Source: Ancylothrix sp036704045
Lineage (GTDB): Bacteria; Cyanobacteriota; Cyanobacteriia; Cyanobacteriales; Oscillatoriaceae
NCBI GenBank assembly: GCA_036704045.1
Contig: DATNQM010000022.1
Span: 372,001 to 436,000, forward strand
Direction of reading: 5' to 3'
DNA: 64,000 nt
Shown one piece after another: positions 8,627 to 17,384 of this stretch. The translations under genes were made by a program, and so were the position numbers. Position 1 is the first letter of the stretch, and each line of letters opens with the position of its first letter. The notes under the pieces are model-generated. The model ran no database searches and was not told the origin of the DNA. It worked only from the letters and a program-made list of their open reading frames with translations.

Positions 8627-8770
8627 TGAGCCGGTATCTGCCAGCCGCTATGTAACCTAGACGACAAAAAATAGTTACTCTTGGCTAGCAATACTATTTT
8701 GGGATTTAGATAAAAAACCTAAAATCCAAACTTGAAAGTCCCCAGGCTCACATCGCCTCCGTCCATTCTT
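8627..8770 (+). promoter_or_regulatory. Structured leader of the Usp gene
   Basis: The stretch between the ABC operon and the Usp gene contains several inverted repeats: GAGCC (8627-8631) with GGCTC (8745-8749), AATAGT with ACTATT, and GGATTTAG with CTAAAATCC. The outer pair could close a multi-branched RNA of about 120 nt. I do not recognise it as any named riboswitch or as 6S RNA. Confidence 0.4.
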
Positions 8771-8792
8771 TGATTTGAGAGAGGTTAAAGCT

Positions 8793-9545
8793 GTGAAAAT
8801 TAAGCCAATGTTAGCGCGTCTTGAAAGTGCAATGGGTTGCCAAGATTTAATAGAGCAAATGCTATTGTTACCGGAACCGCGTCACCAAATTTCAGACAAC
8901 GAAAAAAAATCAAAAACAATTAATTTAGTTGTTGGCTATAGCAGCTCACCCCGCAGTCAAACCGCCCTGGATCTTACTTTGTGGATTGCCCATCAAACGC
9001 GACTGGCTACCCAAAAGCAAGTAACAGTTCAAGTGGTATATGTATTTGATGAAAACTTACCTCCACAATTACCAAATTTTTTACGATTTCCCGATGAAGA
9101 AAATTCATTAAATGAAGCAAAATTTTTAGAAGGGGAACCAACTCATGAAAAAAGTTTTGCCACACCTTTAGGAGTCCAAACTAAAAATAAATGGCTGACT
9201 CCAACCAGACGAAAAACTCATTCAGATCGGCAGAATTATAAAACCAAGTTTTCTAGTAGCAATCCTTTTGAACAAGCCGACCGAATTTTATGGCAAGCCA
9301 GGTGTTTAGCTGAAGAATGGCGGGGGTCATTTAAAGCTCATTTACGCTTTGGAAATCTTGCCGAAGAATTACGAAAAGTTGTAGAAGAAGAAAATGCAGA
9401 ACTATTGTTTTTAGGTTGCGATTCTTCAAATCATGCAATTGTCCAAAAACTCGGTAAAAAATTTCCCTGTGCAGTTTTAGGAATTCCTCATAATCTTAAC
9501 AATGAAGACCCTCTGGCTTCTTGTACAACCAAAGCTAAAGCTTAA
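8793..9545 (+). CDS. Universal stress protein (UspA-like)
   Basis: About 250 residues. A UspA fold is suggested by INLVVGYSSSPRSQTALDLTLWIA at the N-terminus and by EENAELLFLGCDSSN followed by KKFPCAVLGIP at the C-terminus. A hydrophilic insertion of roughly 90 residues separates the two halves. I chose the GTG at 8793 because GAGAGG lies eight bases upstream; the frame is open to a TTG at 8775. The ATP-binding GxxGxxxx(S/T) signature of classical Usp is not clear here (GCDSSNHAIVQK), so nucleotide binding is uncertain. It sits just downstream of the c-di-AMP-riboswitch transporter operon. Usp domains bind c-di-AMP in some proteins such as KdpD, so a functional link is conceivable but unproven. 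Confidence 0.75.
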   Translation: MKIKPMLARLESAMGCQDLIEQMLLLPEPRHQISDNEKKSKTINLVVGYSSSPRSQTALDLTLWIAHQTRLATQKQVTVQVVYVFDENLPPQLPNFLRFPDEENSLNEAKFLEGEPTHEKSFATPLGVQTKNKWLTPTRRKTHSDRQNYKTKFSSSNPFEQADRILWQARCLAEEWRGSFKAHLRFGNLAEELRKVVEEENAELLFLGCDSSNHAIVQKLGKKFPCAVLGIPHNLNNEDPLASCTTKAKA

Positions 9546-9574
9546 AAAATTGGCAGTCAAAAAGATTTGAGGAA

Positions 9575-9598
9575 AGTCACCAATTCCAATTGGTGACT
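9575..9598 (+). terminator. Perfect inverted repeat after Usp gene
   Basis: AGTCACCAATT, two bases, AATTGGTGACT: an 11-bp perfect stem 30 bases after the Usp stop. There is no T tract, so it may be an RNA-stabilising hairpin or repeat and not a classical terminator. Confidence 0.5.
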
Positions 9599-9805
9599 AC
9601 ACAAATTAAGCAGGTTTAAGGGGTTTGTAAAAAAAGCCACTGACTAAAATTTGTGGCAATACAGGTAAAACCCCTTAGTAGAGTCTGAAAGGGTGACATT
9701 ACAAATTTCAAACAAATTCTAAAAGTTTTATCCTGTGGGAACTCGGAAGAATTGTTAAAATTTAATAAATGTAGCCAAAAATAGACAAACCTGTGCCGGT
9801 AAATT

Positions 9806-10411
9806 ATGCACCTGCGATTTTCCAGAGACATTGAAAAACTATTACAACAGCTTGCTGAGAAACCCCTAACCGTCTCAGACATTATTGCCGAAACATCCGA
9901 ACGCGGATTTAGCCTTGTAATAGGCTTACTGGTACTACCCTTTCTATTCCCAATGCCGCCTGGTTTCACCGCTGTTTTAGGGGCCGGTTCCCTGCTATTA
10001 GGATTGCAAATGGCATTGGGAAGACGTACCCCTTGGTTGCCCAAAAAAATCTCCCGTTTTCGGTTTCCTCACAAATTTGTTTTATTACTATTAAATAACC
10101 TCAAACGTGGCACCGGCTGGATTGAAAAAATTGCTAAACCCCGATGGAAAAAACTTGCCCAACATCCCTATACTTGGCGTTTCACCGGCCTTTGTATTGC
10201 CTGGTTAACAATATTATTAATGTTGCCAATTCCCTTTACTAATCCCATTCCCACCCTAGTCATTTTACTATTTGTTATTGCCACAATGGAATCGGATGGC
10301 TTATTGATTTGCTTTAGTTACATCCTCACCGGCTTAATTAGCTTGTTGTTTATTTTGGCCAGTGATTTTATTGTCCGAATTGTCAATCATCTAGTGTATT
10401 TAATGCAATAA
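9806..10411 (+). CDS. ExoD-family membrane protein
   Basis: 201-residue membrane protein of the exopolysaccharide synthesis ExoD family (PF06055). Family features visible: an N-terminal amphipathic region ending in TVSDIIAETSERGFSLVIGLLVLPFLFPMPPG, a Pro/Gly-rich membrane hairpin (PPGFTAVLGAGSLLLGLQMALG), a RRTPWLPKKI basic stretch, and later hydrophobic segments ending at IVNHLVYLMQ. Biochemical role is unclear across the family; exopolysaccharide secretion in Rhizobium is the founding phenotype. Flanked by intergenic regions with hairpins, so it is probably monocistronic. Confidence 0.85.
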   Translation: MHLRFSRDIEKLLQQLAEKPLTVSDIIAETSERGFSLVIGLLVLPFLFPMPPGFTAVLGAGSLLLGLQMALGRRTPWLPKKISRFRFPHKFVLLLLNNLKRGTGWIEKIAKPRWKKLAQHPYTWRFTGLCIAWLTILLMLPIPFTNPIPTLVILLFVIATMESDGLLICFSYILTGLISLLFILASDFIVRIVNHLVYLMQ

Positions 10412-10419
10412 ATCAAAAA

Positions 10420-10441
10420 GGTTGGGTTTAATTACCCAACC
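10420..10441 (+). terminator. Hairpin after ExoD gene
   Basis: Eight-bp stem GGTTGGGT/ACCCAACC with a short AT loop, nine bases after the stop codon. No T tract follows. Confidence 0.45.
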
Positions 10442-10575
10442 ATAAACCATGTTTTAAAAACCCTAACTACATTTCCATAAAATACAGTAAATTTCCAATA
10501 CAATTAACCTACTTCTGACTTATACCAATTTCCATAATTATTACTACAGTTCAAATAATCCGCATCCCTTTAAAG

Positions 10576-10604
10576 TCCCCCTTGAGAAGGGAGATTTAGG
10601 GGGT
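10576..10604. repeat. Dispersed palindromic repeat (CCCCCTT...AAGGG...GGGGG)
   Basis: CCCCCTTGAGAAGGG followed by AGATTTAGGGGG gives overlapping inverted repeats of a kind common in cyanobacterial intergenic DNA. A more decayed relative is seen near 45788-45817. Confidence 0.5.
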
Positions 10605-10890
10605 ATGTGTAGCATTGTTTTATTGATTTGGTATTATTTAGGCTTAAGAAATAGCTGGAAACAGATTTTTAATCAATATTAAAAACGGATAAAATTCAAC
10701 TTCTTTAAAATTAACCTTCTCGTTGAAACAAATTTAAAATAACTTTTTAAACTCTAAAAAATCAAAAAACCTTTAGATTAACTAAAAACAATAAAATTCT
10801 TAAACAACCACAGCAAACCGAAAACCAAAATAGTGCTTATGTAGCTAAAATTAATAAACTTCGTCAATGCCGGCTTTTAGGCGAAAAACC

Positions 10891-12312
10891 ATGACCCCTT
10901 TATTTTGCACCCAAAAACACGAAAACCCAGACAAAAACCGTTTTTGTAGCCAATGTGGCGAAAAACTAACCCCCCCAACAGCCATCATCGCCCAACGCTA
11001 TCGGATAATTGAAGAAATAGCCCAAGGAGGCTTTGGAAGAACCTACTTAGCCGAAGACAATAACCGGTTTCAAGAACTTTGCGTACTAAAAGAATTTGCC
11101 CCCCAAATACAAAACCCACAAGCCTTAAAAAAAGCCGAAGAACTATTTCAAAGAGAAGCCGGTGTTTTATATCAACTTCAACACTCACAAATTCCTAAAT
11201 TTAGAGAACTTTGTCTCGACGGAAACACCGGCAAAGAACGGCTATTTTTAATTCAAGATTATATAGCCGGAGAAACCTATAGACAACTTTTAAATAATCG
11301 CCAAACCTTCAGCGAAAAAGAAATTATCATCCTCCTCCAGCAACTTCTGCCAGTATTACAACATATCCACGCGTTAGGCATCATCCATAGAGACATATCC
11401 CCAGAAAACATCATTCTTAGAAACACAGATAAATTACCAGTATTAATAGACTTTGGAGGCGTAAAAACCGCCGCCATATCTGCCATATCTGCCGCAAATA
11501 ACAACCTAAAATTAAACACCCAAATTGGTAAACCAGGCTACGCCCCCGAAGAACAACTGCAACAAGGAAAAGCCTATCCAAACAGTGATTTGTACTCCCT
11601 TGGAGTCACAGCAATAGTATTACTCACTGGCAAAGAACCAAAAGAACTATTCGACAACTACAACGCCGAATGGCAATGGAAAAAATATACAAAAACTAGC
11701 CCAGAAATTGCCAAAATATTAGATAAAATGATTTCCCGTAATCCCGCAAATAGATATCAAACAGCCAGAGAAATACTAGAAACCTTACCCCCCACAAATA
11801 TTCCCGCCAAAAACAGCAAATTCACTCAAATAAAAACCCTAGTTGTCGCACCGGCAGCCCCACAGCCCACCGCTAAACCACCCGCAATAGTCCAAGCCCC
11901 AAACCCATTACCACCAAAGCTTCCAAACTTTAACTTTTTGCCCATAATATTTGCCCCCATCCGTAGGACATTGCAAATAATAACTAAAACAACAGTCCTT
12001 AGTGCCGGTGTATTCTTAATAGTAGCCCTCAGTTCTTGGGCTGGGTACAAATTAGTTTCATGGACACCACCAAACCTACCTAAAATATTCCCTACCAGCC
12101 CAGAACAACCCCCAACCTTAGAAGCACGCCTAAAAGCATTAAACCTATCAGAAGTAGAATTTTATGCCCTAGTAGACAAAGAATTTTATCAACAACATCC
12201 AGAACTAAAAAATCGCCCTTTAACCAACAAACCCAAAGACGAAAAACTCCGTCAAGAATGGCATGAAATTTCCGAAAAAATTCTCAAAAAACTGGAACAA
12301 CAAAATAGTTAA
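10891..12312 (+). CDS. Zinc-ribbon Ser/Thr protein kinase with membrane anchor
   Basis: 473 residues from the ATG at 10891; an ATG at 10867 would add eight residues, but the family starts with MxPLFC as the paralogue at 17385 does. Residues 1-25 are a zinc-ribbon-like motif (C6, H10, C19, C22). The kinase domain is about 36-310: Gly loop GGFGRTY (46-52), ATP Lys67, HRD at 166-168 in the form HRDISPEN, DFG at 187-189. A Pro-rich linker, one membrane segment near 365-385 and a C-terminal extracytoplasmic tail follow. SpkB-like kinases of cyanobacteria have a comparable Cys-rich N-terminus. Catalytic residues are intact, so it is probably active. Substrate unknown. Confidence 0.88.
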   Translation: MTPLFCTQKHENPDKNRFCSQCGEKLTPPTAIIAQRYRIIEEIAQGGFGRTYLAEDNNRFQELCVLKEFAPQIQNPQALKKAEELFQREAGVLYQLQHSQIPKFRELCLDGNTGKERLFLIQDYIAGETYRQLLNNRQTFSEKEIIILLQQLLPVLQHIHALGIIHRDISPENIILRNTDKLPVLIDFGGVKTAAISAISAANNNLKLNTQIGKPGYAPEEQLQQGKAYPNSDLYSLGVTAIVLLTGKEPKELFDNYNAEWQWKKYTKTSPEIAKILDKMISRNPANRYQTAREILETLPPTNIPAKNSKFTQIKTLVVAPAAPQPTAKPPAIVQAPNPLPPKLPNFNFLPIIFAPIRRTLQIITKTTVLSAGVFLIVALSSWAGYKLVSWTPPNLPKIFPTSPEQPPTLEARLKALNLSEVEFYALVDKEFYQQHPELKNRPLTNKPKDEKLRQEWHEISEKILKKLEQQNS

Positions 12313-12546
12313 TAGCCCCAGCCAACAAAAAGTAGATTAATCTCGCCAAAGAGGGCTTCAGCGGCAACTAAAACCTTAAAAACCCCATCGCTTTTGCCAA
12401 GGCTTACTGCATTATCACAATTATGTCAAGACATCCTGATAACTTTTAGAGAAAAAATTCCAAAAAAGCGGCACTAAGCAAATATACTAAATACGAATAA
12501 GCAAAAAGCCAGAAAGAGCTTTATTTTGGTGAGAGGAGAACAGCAA

Positions 12547-14226
12547 ATGAAAAAAGCCGCTTGGATGACATTACTAACCGGCCCCGCATTATTAACCACC
12601 GCAATATTATTAACCGCCACAACTGCCAAAGCAACAGAAATACCATCTCTGCAAACAGGCCCAACAGAAACCAGCATTGAAACCTTCCCCTCCGTAGGCG
12701 ACCTAAACAACCCCGCCCCAGAAGCAGAAGACACAATGGGACAACTGCGTTCTGTCACCGAACTATCAGATGTGCAGCCCACAGACTGGGCCTATGAAGC
12801 CCTGCGAAACCTGGTAGAAAAATATGGCTGTATAGCAGGCTACCCCGACCAGACATTCCGAGGCAACCGTGCCCTCACCCGATACGAATTTGCAGCCGGT
12901 GTAAACGCTTGCCTAGAAGCCATCACAGCCCAAATACAACCAGGCGGAGACTTTGTTACCCGCGAAGACCTAAACACCCTAGAGAGACTGCTAAACCAAT
13001 TTCAAGCAGAAATAGCCACCCTTCGCGGACGAGTAGACTCCCTGGAAACTCGCACTCGTGAACTTGAAGAAAACCAATTTTCCACCACAACAAAACTGGC
13101 CGGTGAAGTTATCATAGCCGCCACCGACGGTATTGGAGACGGCAGCAACAGCACCCCCTCTCTTCAACAAAGGGTACGCTTATACTTAAACACCAGTTTC
13201 ACCGGCGAAGACCTCCTCGTAACTCGTCTACAAGTCGGTAACAGCCAAAGCCTAGACCACAACAACCTCAACAACGGCATTCCCTACGGCTTCACCACCA
13301 GCGAAGGCTTCCAAACCCATCAAGTCTTTGGCAACACCGGCAACAACGTCCTCCTAGACTGGCTATCCTACACCTTCCCCGTCGGCAACAAATTTAAAGT
13401 CACCGTCGAAGCCACCGGTGGCGTATTCGACGACTTCACCCCCACCCTCAACCCCTTCTTTGAAAGCTACGACGGCGGAAACGGTTCCATTAGTACCTTC
13501 GGGCAAAGAAACCCCATTTACCGTCTTGGTGGTGGACAAGGTATTGGCATCAGTTTCAAACCCAGCAGCCAACTCGAACTAACCGCCGGCTACCTCGCCT
13601 CGGAAGGCGCCTCTCCTGTTGCCGGTAATGGTTTCTTTGACGGTAACTACTCTGCCTTGGGTCAAGTAACCTGGACACCTAGCGACCGCTTTGGAGTTGC
13701 TTTTACCTACAACCACGCCTATTTTGGCCCCGGTAGTTTTGGGTTTGACAACGGCGGCGGAAGTCTCGCCACCGGCAACCTCCCCTTTGCTGGTACCGCC
13801 CTCGCCAACACAGTAGGGGCAAATAGTCCAGTTACCAGCAACTCCTACGGCTTACAAATGTCTTTGCGAGTTAGCCCCCGCTTTCAAGTTAACGGCTGGG
13901 TTGGCTATACCGACGTTTTTCTGCGCGATAGCGACATTAATGGCAAAATTTGGAACGGCGCCATCGCTTTTGCTTTCCCCGACTTAGGCAAACAAGGCAA
14001 CCTTGCTGGTATCATTGTCGGCGTTGAACCCTACCTTAAAGAGTTAGATGGGTTTGACAACTTCTTTGCCACAGACTTGCCTCTACACGTTGAAGCTTTC
14101 TATAAATACCAACTCACCGACAATATCGCCATCACTCCCGGTGTTATTTGGCTAACAGCCCCTAACCAAGACAATAGCAACAATGATGCGGTTATTGGCA
14201 CTTTGAGAACTACCTTCAACTTCTAA
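12547..14226 (+). CDS. SLH-domain outer-membrane porin (SomA/iron-uptake porin type)
   Basis: 559 residues from the ATG at 12547, chosen because AGGAGA lies nine bases upstream; a GTG at 12526 is in frame but less likely. Signal peptide about 1-29 (ending AKA). An SLH domain (about 70-125: TELSDVQPTDWAYEAL, CIAGYPDQTF, ALTRYEFAAGVNACLE) anchors the protein to pyruvylated wall polymer. A short coiled coil (about 138-176) follows and then a long beta-barrel of the OprB-like carbohydrate-selective/iron-uptake porin family, ending in TTFNF with the expected C-terminal aromatic residue. It is a major diffusion or uptake channel of the outer membrane. A strong terminator follows directly. Confidence 0.92.
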   Translation: MKKAAWMTLLTGPALLTTAILLTATTAKATEIPSLQTGPTETSIETFPSVGDLNNPAPEAEDTMGQLRSVTELSDVQPTDWAYEALRNLVEKYGCIAGYPDQTFRGNRALTRYEFAAGVNACLEAITAQIQPGGDFVTREDLNTLERLLNQFQAEIATLRGRVDSLETRTRELEENQFSTTTKLAGEVIIAATDGIGDGSNSTPSLQQRVRLYLNTSFTGEDLLVTRLQVGNSQSLDHNNLNNGIPYGFTTSEGFQTHQVFGNTGNNVLLDWLSYTFPVGNKFKVTVEATGGVFDDFTPTLNPFFESYDGGNGSISTFGQRNPIYRLGGGQGIGISFKPSSQLELTAGYLASEGASPVAGNGFFDGNYSALGQVTWTPSDRFGVAFTYNHAYFGPGSFGFDNGGGSLATGNLPFAGTALANTVGANSPVTSNSYGLQMSLRVSPRFQVNGWVGYTDVFLRDSDINGKIWNGAIAFAFPDLGKQGNLAGIIVGVEPYLKELDGFDNFFATDLPLHVEAFYKYQLTDNIAITPGVIWLTAPNQDNSNNDAVIGTLRTTFNF

Positions 14227-14249
14227 ATTATTTTGTAGTTTCTTTATTG

Positions 14250-14298
14250 TGCGTTCATTAGTGGTTAATACTTAACCACCTATGAACGCATTTTTATT
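14250..14298 (+). terminator. Strong rho-independent terminator
   Basis: A long stem, TGCGTTCATTAGTGGTTAA paired with TTAACCACCTATGAACGCA, followed by TTTTTATT, 24 bases after the porin stop. Confidence 0.85.
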
Positions 14299-14372
14299 AA
14301 AAAACTTAAACAACTATTCTCTTTTTTTTGCTGATATGAAAAAATAAATCAGCCAAATTTGGACAATTAGAA

Positions 14373-17108
14373 ATGCTCGATCCCCAAATTGTTAATTCCC
14401 CAAAATTTCAGGAATTCTTAAGTATTTTTGGCTTGACAGAACAACCTGGAGTTACCCCCTCTCAAGGTTACGATTTAGGAAGCTTTACCGGCACCTCTAG
14501 CCGGTCTGGAAGTCTAAATGACACCAACCCCGTTGAAACTTATACTTTCAAAGTAGATCAAACCTCCGATTTTATCCTGGGACTGCGAAACCTCAGCGCT
14601 GATGTAGATGTAGTTTTAGGAAAAGATTTAGACAGTAATGGATTTATTGATTTTGATGAAGAAATAGATACATCAGAACAGGAAGGAACAGTTGATGAAT
14701 CTCTAAATGCCAAACTTACTCCAGGCAATTACTTAGTTGATGTTTATCTCTTTGAAGAAGGTAATACAACTTACAATCTTGACTTATCCTTAAATTCTTT
14801 TGCTACTCCCACCGAAGCTTTAGGACAATCTTTAGCCGGTGCAACCAATGTCGGAACCTTAAACGGAATTGACCCCCTCACCGGCACTCTTAACAATGCT
14901 AAACCAAGCGATATTTACCGCTTTAACTTAGATGAAAGCCGAGATTTTAGTATTTTCCTAGACGGAGTAAGCGCAGACAGCAACCTGCAACTTATTCAAG
15001 ACTTCAATAACAACCAAATTATCGACAACGGCGAAGTTATTAACACCTCAGTAGCATCTTCTACAAATGCCGGTGTCATTGCCTATACCAACCAACAAGC
15101 CGGCACATATTTTGCCCGAATTCAATCAGGAAACCCAACAAACTATAACCTCAGTTTAGAAGCCCCTGGCAGTGGAAACACCGGCAACGAAATTGTCACC
15201 GCAATTTCTGCAAACGAAAGCATCCAAGACAACTTACTACTTTCAGCAAGCCCCAATACCTTAATTCCGGGTGCAGTTTTCTACGATTACCAACTAACCG
15301 ATATTGTTGGCAATCAGCAAGTTAATATTAGCCTAACCTCCACAGAATTTGACCCAGCCTTACAACTTATCAATGCAGAAACCGGAGAACTTATTGCTCA
15401 AAACGACAACAGCAATGGCACAAATGCCGCCCTTTCTTTCACAGTTGACCCCAACATAGATTATCGAATTTTAGTTACCAGCTTTGCCGGCGAAGGCAAC
15501 AACACCGGCGCATTTAACTTAACCACAACTAGCTCAACTTTCAGCGGAAATCTTGGTTTAGGACAAACCCAAAACGGCCTATTAGCAACCAGTGATTTAA
15601 ACGATGATGCCATCTTTTTTGACGAATATCAACTTACAGGAATTACCCCCGGACAAGCCGTAGAGTTGAGTGTAAATTCAACAGAATTTGACACATACCT
15701 CGAATTAGTTGATGCTAACACCGGCCTAGTCGTTGCCGAAAATGATGATATCAGTAACCCCACAAACCGCAACTCAACCATCAGCTTTATAGCCGATCCT
15801 GGGGAAAGTTTTATTGCGCGAGTTACCACTTTTGACAGCAACGCCACCGGCAATTATAGCCTCAGCCTCAACTCCGTAGCATCTGCCCGTCAACCCATTG
15901 CCCAAGCTGCCAATAGCCCCGCAGACAACGCAGCATTTTTCAACAATATAGTAGATGAACAAATCCGAAATATTGCCCAACAACGCGCCAGCAGTGGACA
16001 ATTAAACCGCAATGGAATGTTAGCAATTTTCAATCAAATTACCTCCGATAACCAAGTCACAACCGCAGAAATAAGCGACTTAAAGACTTTGTTAAAAGAA
16101 AAAAATGCCTACATAATTCCTGATTCGGTGCAATATTTAGGTAAACAAGTTGCCACCAAAGCCACCCAAGACGTAGGACAATTTAATCAATTAGTTGCCC
16201 AACACTTTTTAGGAACTGTACGACCTGAACCAATATATCAAGAAACGAATAATGATGGTTCACCAAAAGGAAACCCTGTTAGCTACACCTATCAACCAGT
16301 GCAAGGAAAATTATTCGGTGAGGGTGGGCCAAAAATAGGAGACATTGCCCAAAATCCCTTTGGTAACTGTTATTATGTAGCCGGTTTGGGGTCGATGTTT
16401 GCCCGCCAAAATTTCACCGCCGCCACTATTGGAACTAATTTTAAAGGCGACACTAGTAGCGCAATTTTAACCGAAACGATCACCGCCAATACTAATGATA
16501 GCGGCCAACTTGATAACACTTACACTGTGCGTTTTTATAACGAAAATGGTCAGGCAGAATATGTCACGGTGGATAATCAATTGATTATCGATGACGACGG
16601 AAAAATTGCTGGTTCTGCACGCGATACCAGCGTTAATAATCCCAACAACATCCTCTGGGTACCCATTTTAGAACGTGCTTTTACTCAGTGGCAAGGTGGC
16701 TATAACAAAGTAATGAACGGTGGAGATCCAGGAATGGTACAACAGCAAATTAAAAGCGGTTCAAAAAGTGATTATTATACTGCACCAGATGCAGGACAAG
16801 AAATAGGAACTTTTGAAGTTTTAGCAACAGCTTTTAACGAAGGAAAAACCGTAACAGCAGGAACCCCCGATGGGAAAAATACCATTTTTTATAGCAACCA
16901 TGCTTATACAGTAGCTAATGCCTATGTAAATGAGGCTGGTGAACAGCGAGTTGTGGTATTTAACCCTCATGGACAAGATAGTGGAGGAAATGCCGGTGTT
17001 AATGGTGAATATAAAGATATTCGTGTAACTGCTGTCCGTGAAGATGGATTTGTGGATGTATCCTTTGCAGAATTCAAGCAGTATATGGGCTATTTCTTTG
17101 TTGTTTAA
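14373..17108 (+). CDS. Calpain-like cysteine protease with PPC domains
   Basis: 911 residues. Residues about 30-500 are a series of PPC-type (bacterial pre-peptidase C-terminal) beta domains with recurring TYTFKV, YDYQLT and YNLSL motifs. After a linker with an EF-like helix region, the last third is a calpain-family (C2) protease: oxyanion/catalytic block IAQNPFGNCYYVAGLGSM with Cys666, SNHAYTV with His843, and VVFNPHG with Asn864, matching the C/H/N triad. No signal peptide is visible at the N-terminus (MLDPQIVNSPKF), so secretion, if any, is leaderless or type I-like. Acidic DxDxNxxxD-type stretches (DLDSNGFIDFDEE, DFNNNQIIDNGE) could bind calcium. It is flanked by its own terminator and by two kinase genes. 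Confidence 0.85.
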   Translation: MLDPQIVNSPKFQEFLSIFGLTEQPGVTPSQGYDLGSFTGTSSRSGSLNDTNPVETYTFKVDQTSDFILGLRNLSADVDVVLGKDLDSNGFIDFDEEIDTSEQEGTVDESLNAKLTPGNYLVDVYLFEEGNTTYNLDLSLNSFATPTEALGQSLAGATNVGTLNGIDPLTGTLNNAKPSDIYRFNLDESRDFSIFLDGVSADSNLQLIQDFNNNQIIDNGEVINTSVASSTNAGVIAYTNQQAGTYFARIQSGNPTNYNLSLEAPGSGNTGNEIVTAISANESIQDNLLLSASPNTLIPGAVFYDYQLTDIVGNQQVNISLTSTEFDPALQLINAETGELIAQNDNSNGTNAALSFTVDPNIDYRILVTSFAGEGNNTGAFNLTTTSSTFSGNLGLGQTQNGLLATSDLNDDAIFFDEYQLTGITPGQAVELSVNSTEFDTYLELVDANTGLVVAENDDISNPTNRNSTISFIADPGESFIARVTTFDSNATGNYSLSLNSVASARQPIAQAANSPADNAAFFNNIVDEQIRNIAQQRASSGQLNRNGMLAIFNQITSDNQVTTAEISDLKTLLKEKNAYIIPDSVQYLGKQVATKATQDVGQFNQLVAQHFLGTVRPEPIYQETNNDGSPKGNPVSYTYQPVQGKLFGEGGPKIGDIAQNPFGNCYYVAGLGSMFARQNFTAATIGTNFKGDTSSAILTETITANTNDSGQLDNTYTVRFYNENGQAEYVTVDNQLIIDDDGKIAGSARDTSVNNPNNILWVPILERAFTQWQGGYNKVMNGGDPGMVQQQIKSGSKSDYYTAPDAGQEIGTFEVLATAFNEGKTVTAGTPDGKNTIFYSNHAYTVANAYVNEAGEQRVVVFNPHGQDSGGNAGVNGEYKDIRVTAVREDGFVDVSFAEFKQYMGYFFVV

Positions 17109-17142
17109 TTGAACCAACAAATATCTTGTTATAATCATTTTT

Positions 17143-17170
17143 GGGGCATTAAACTTAATGCCCTTTTTTT
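17143..17170 (+). terminator. Rho-independent terminator
   Basis: GGGGCATTAA/TTAATGCCC stem followed directly by seven T, 34 bases after the calpain-like gene. Confidence 0.85.
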
Positions 17171-17384
17171 AATATAAAAACTTCATTAATCCACTTCTCA
17201 CCCCTTTAACCGTTTTATAAAACCAATTATCAAAAATTAAATAACAGTTAGGTTTTATATCAAACAGTCTTGTAAACAGAAAAACTTTTCAATTATTACT
17301 AAAATTAGCCCACCGGCCTAATTTTCCAACCACTATCAAATCAACTTGATACAATTATTTCAGCCCTTCCAGCCCTCAAACTAA

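Larger units (their letters stand above)
10412..10890. other. Intergenic region with terminator-like hairpin and dispersed repeat
   Basis: Holds a GGTTGGGT/ACCCAACC hairpin at 10420-10441, probably ending the ExoD transcript, and a cyanobacterial-type dispersed palindrome at 10576-10604. The remainder is AT-rich without a recognisable promoter or ORF. Confidence 0.5.
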
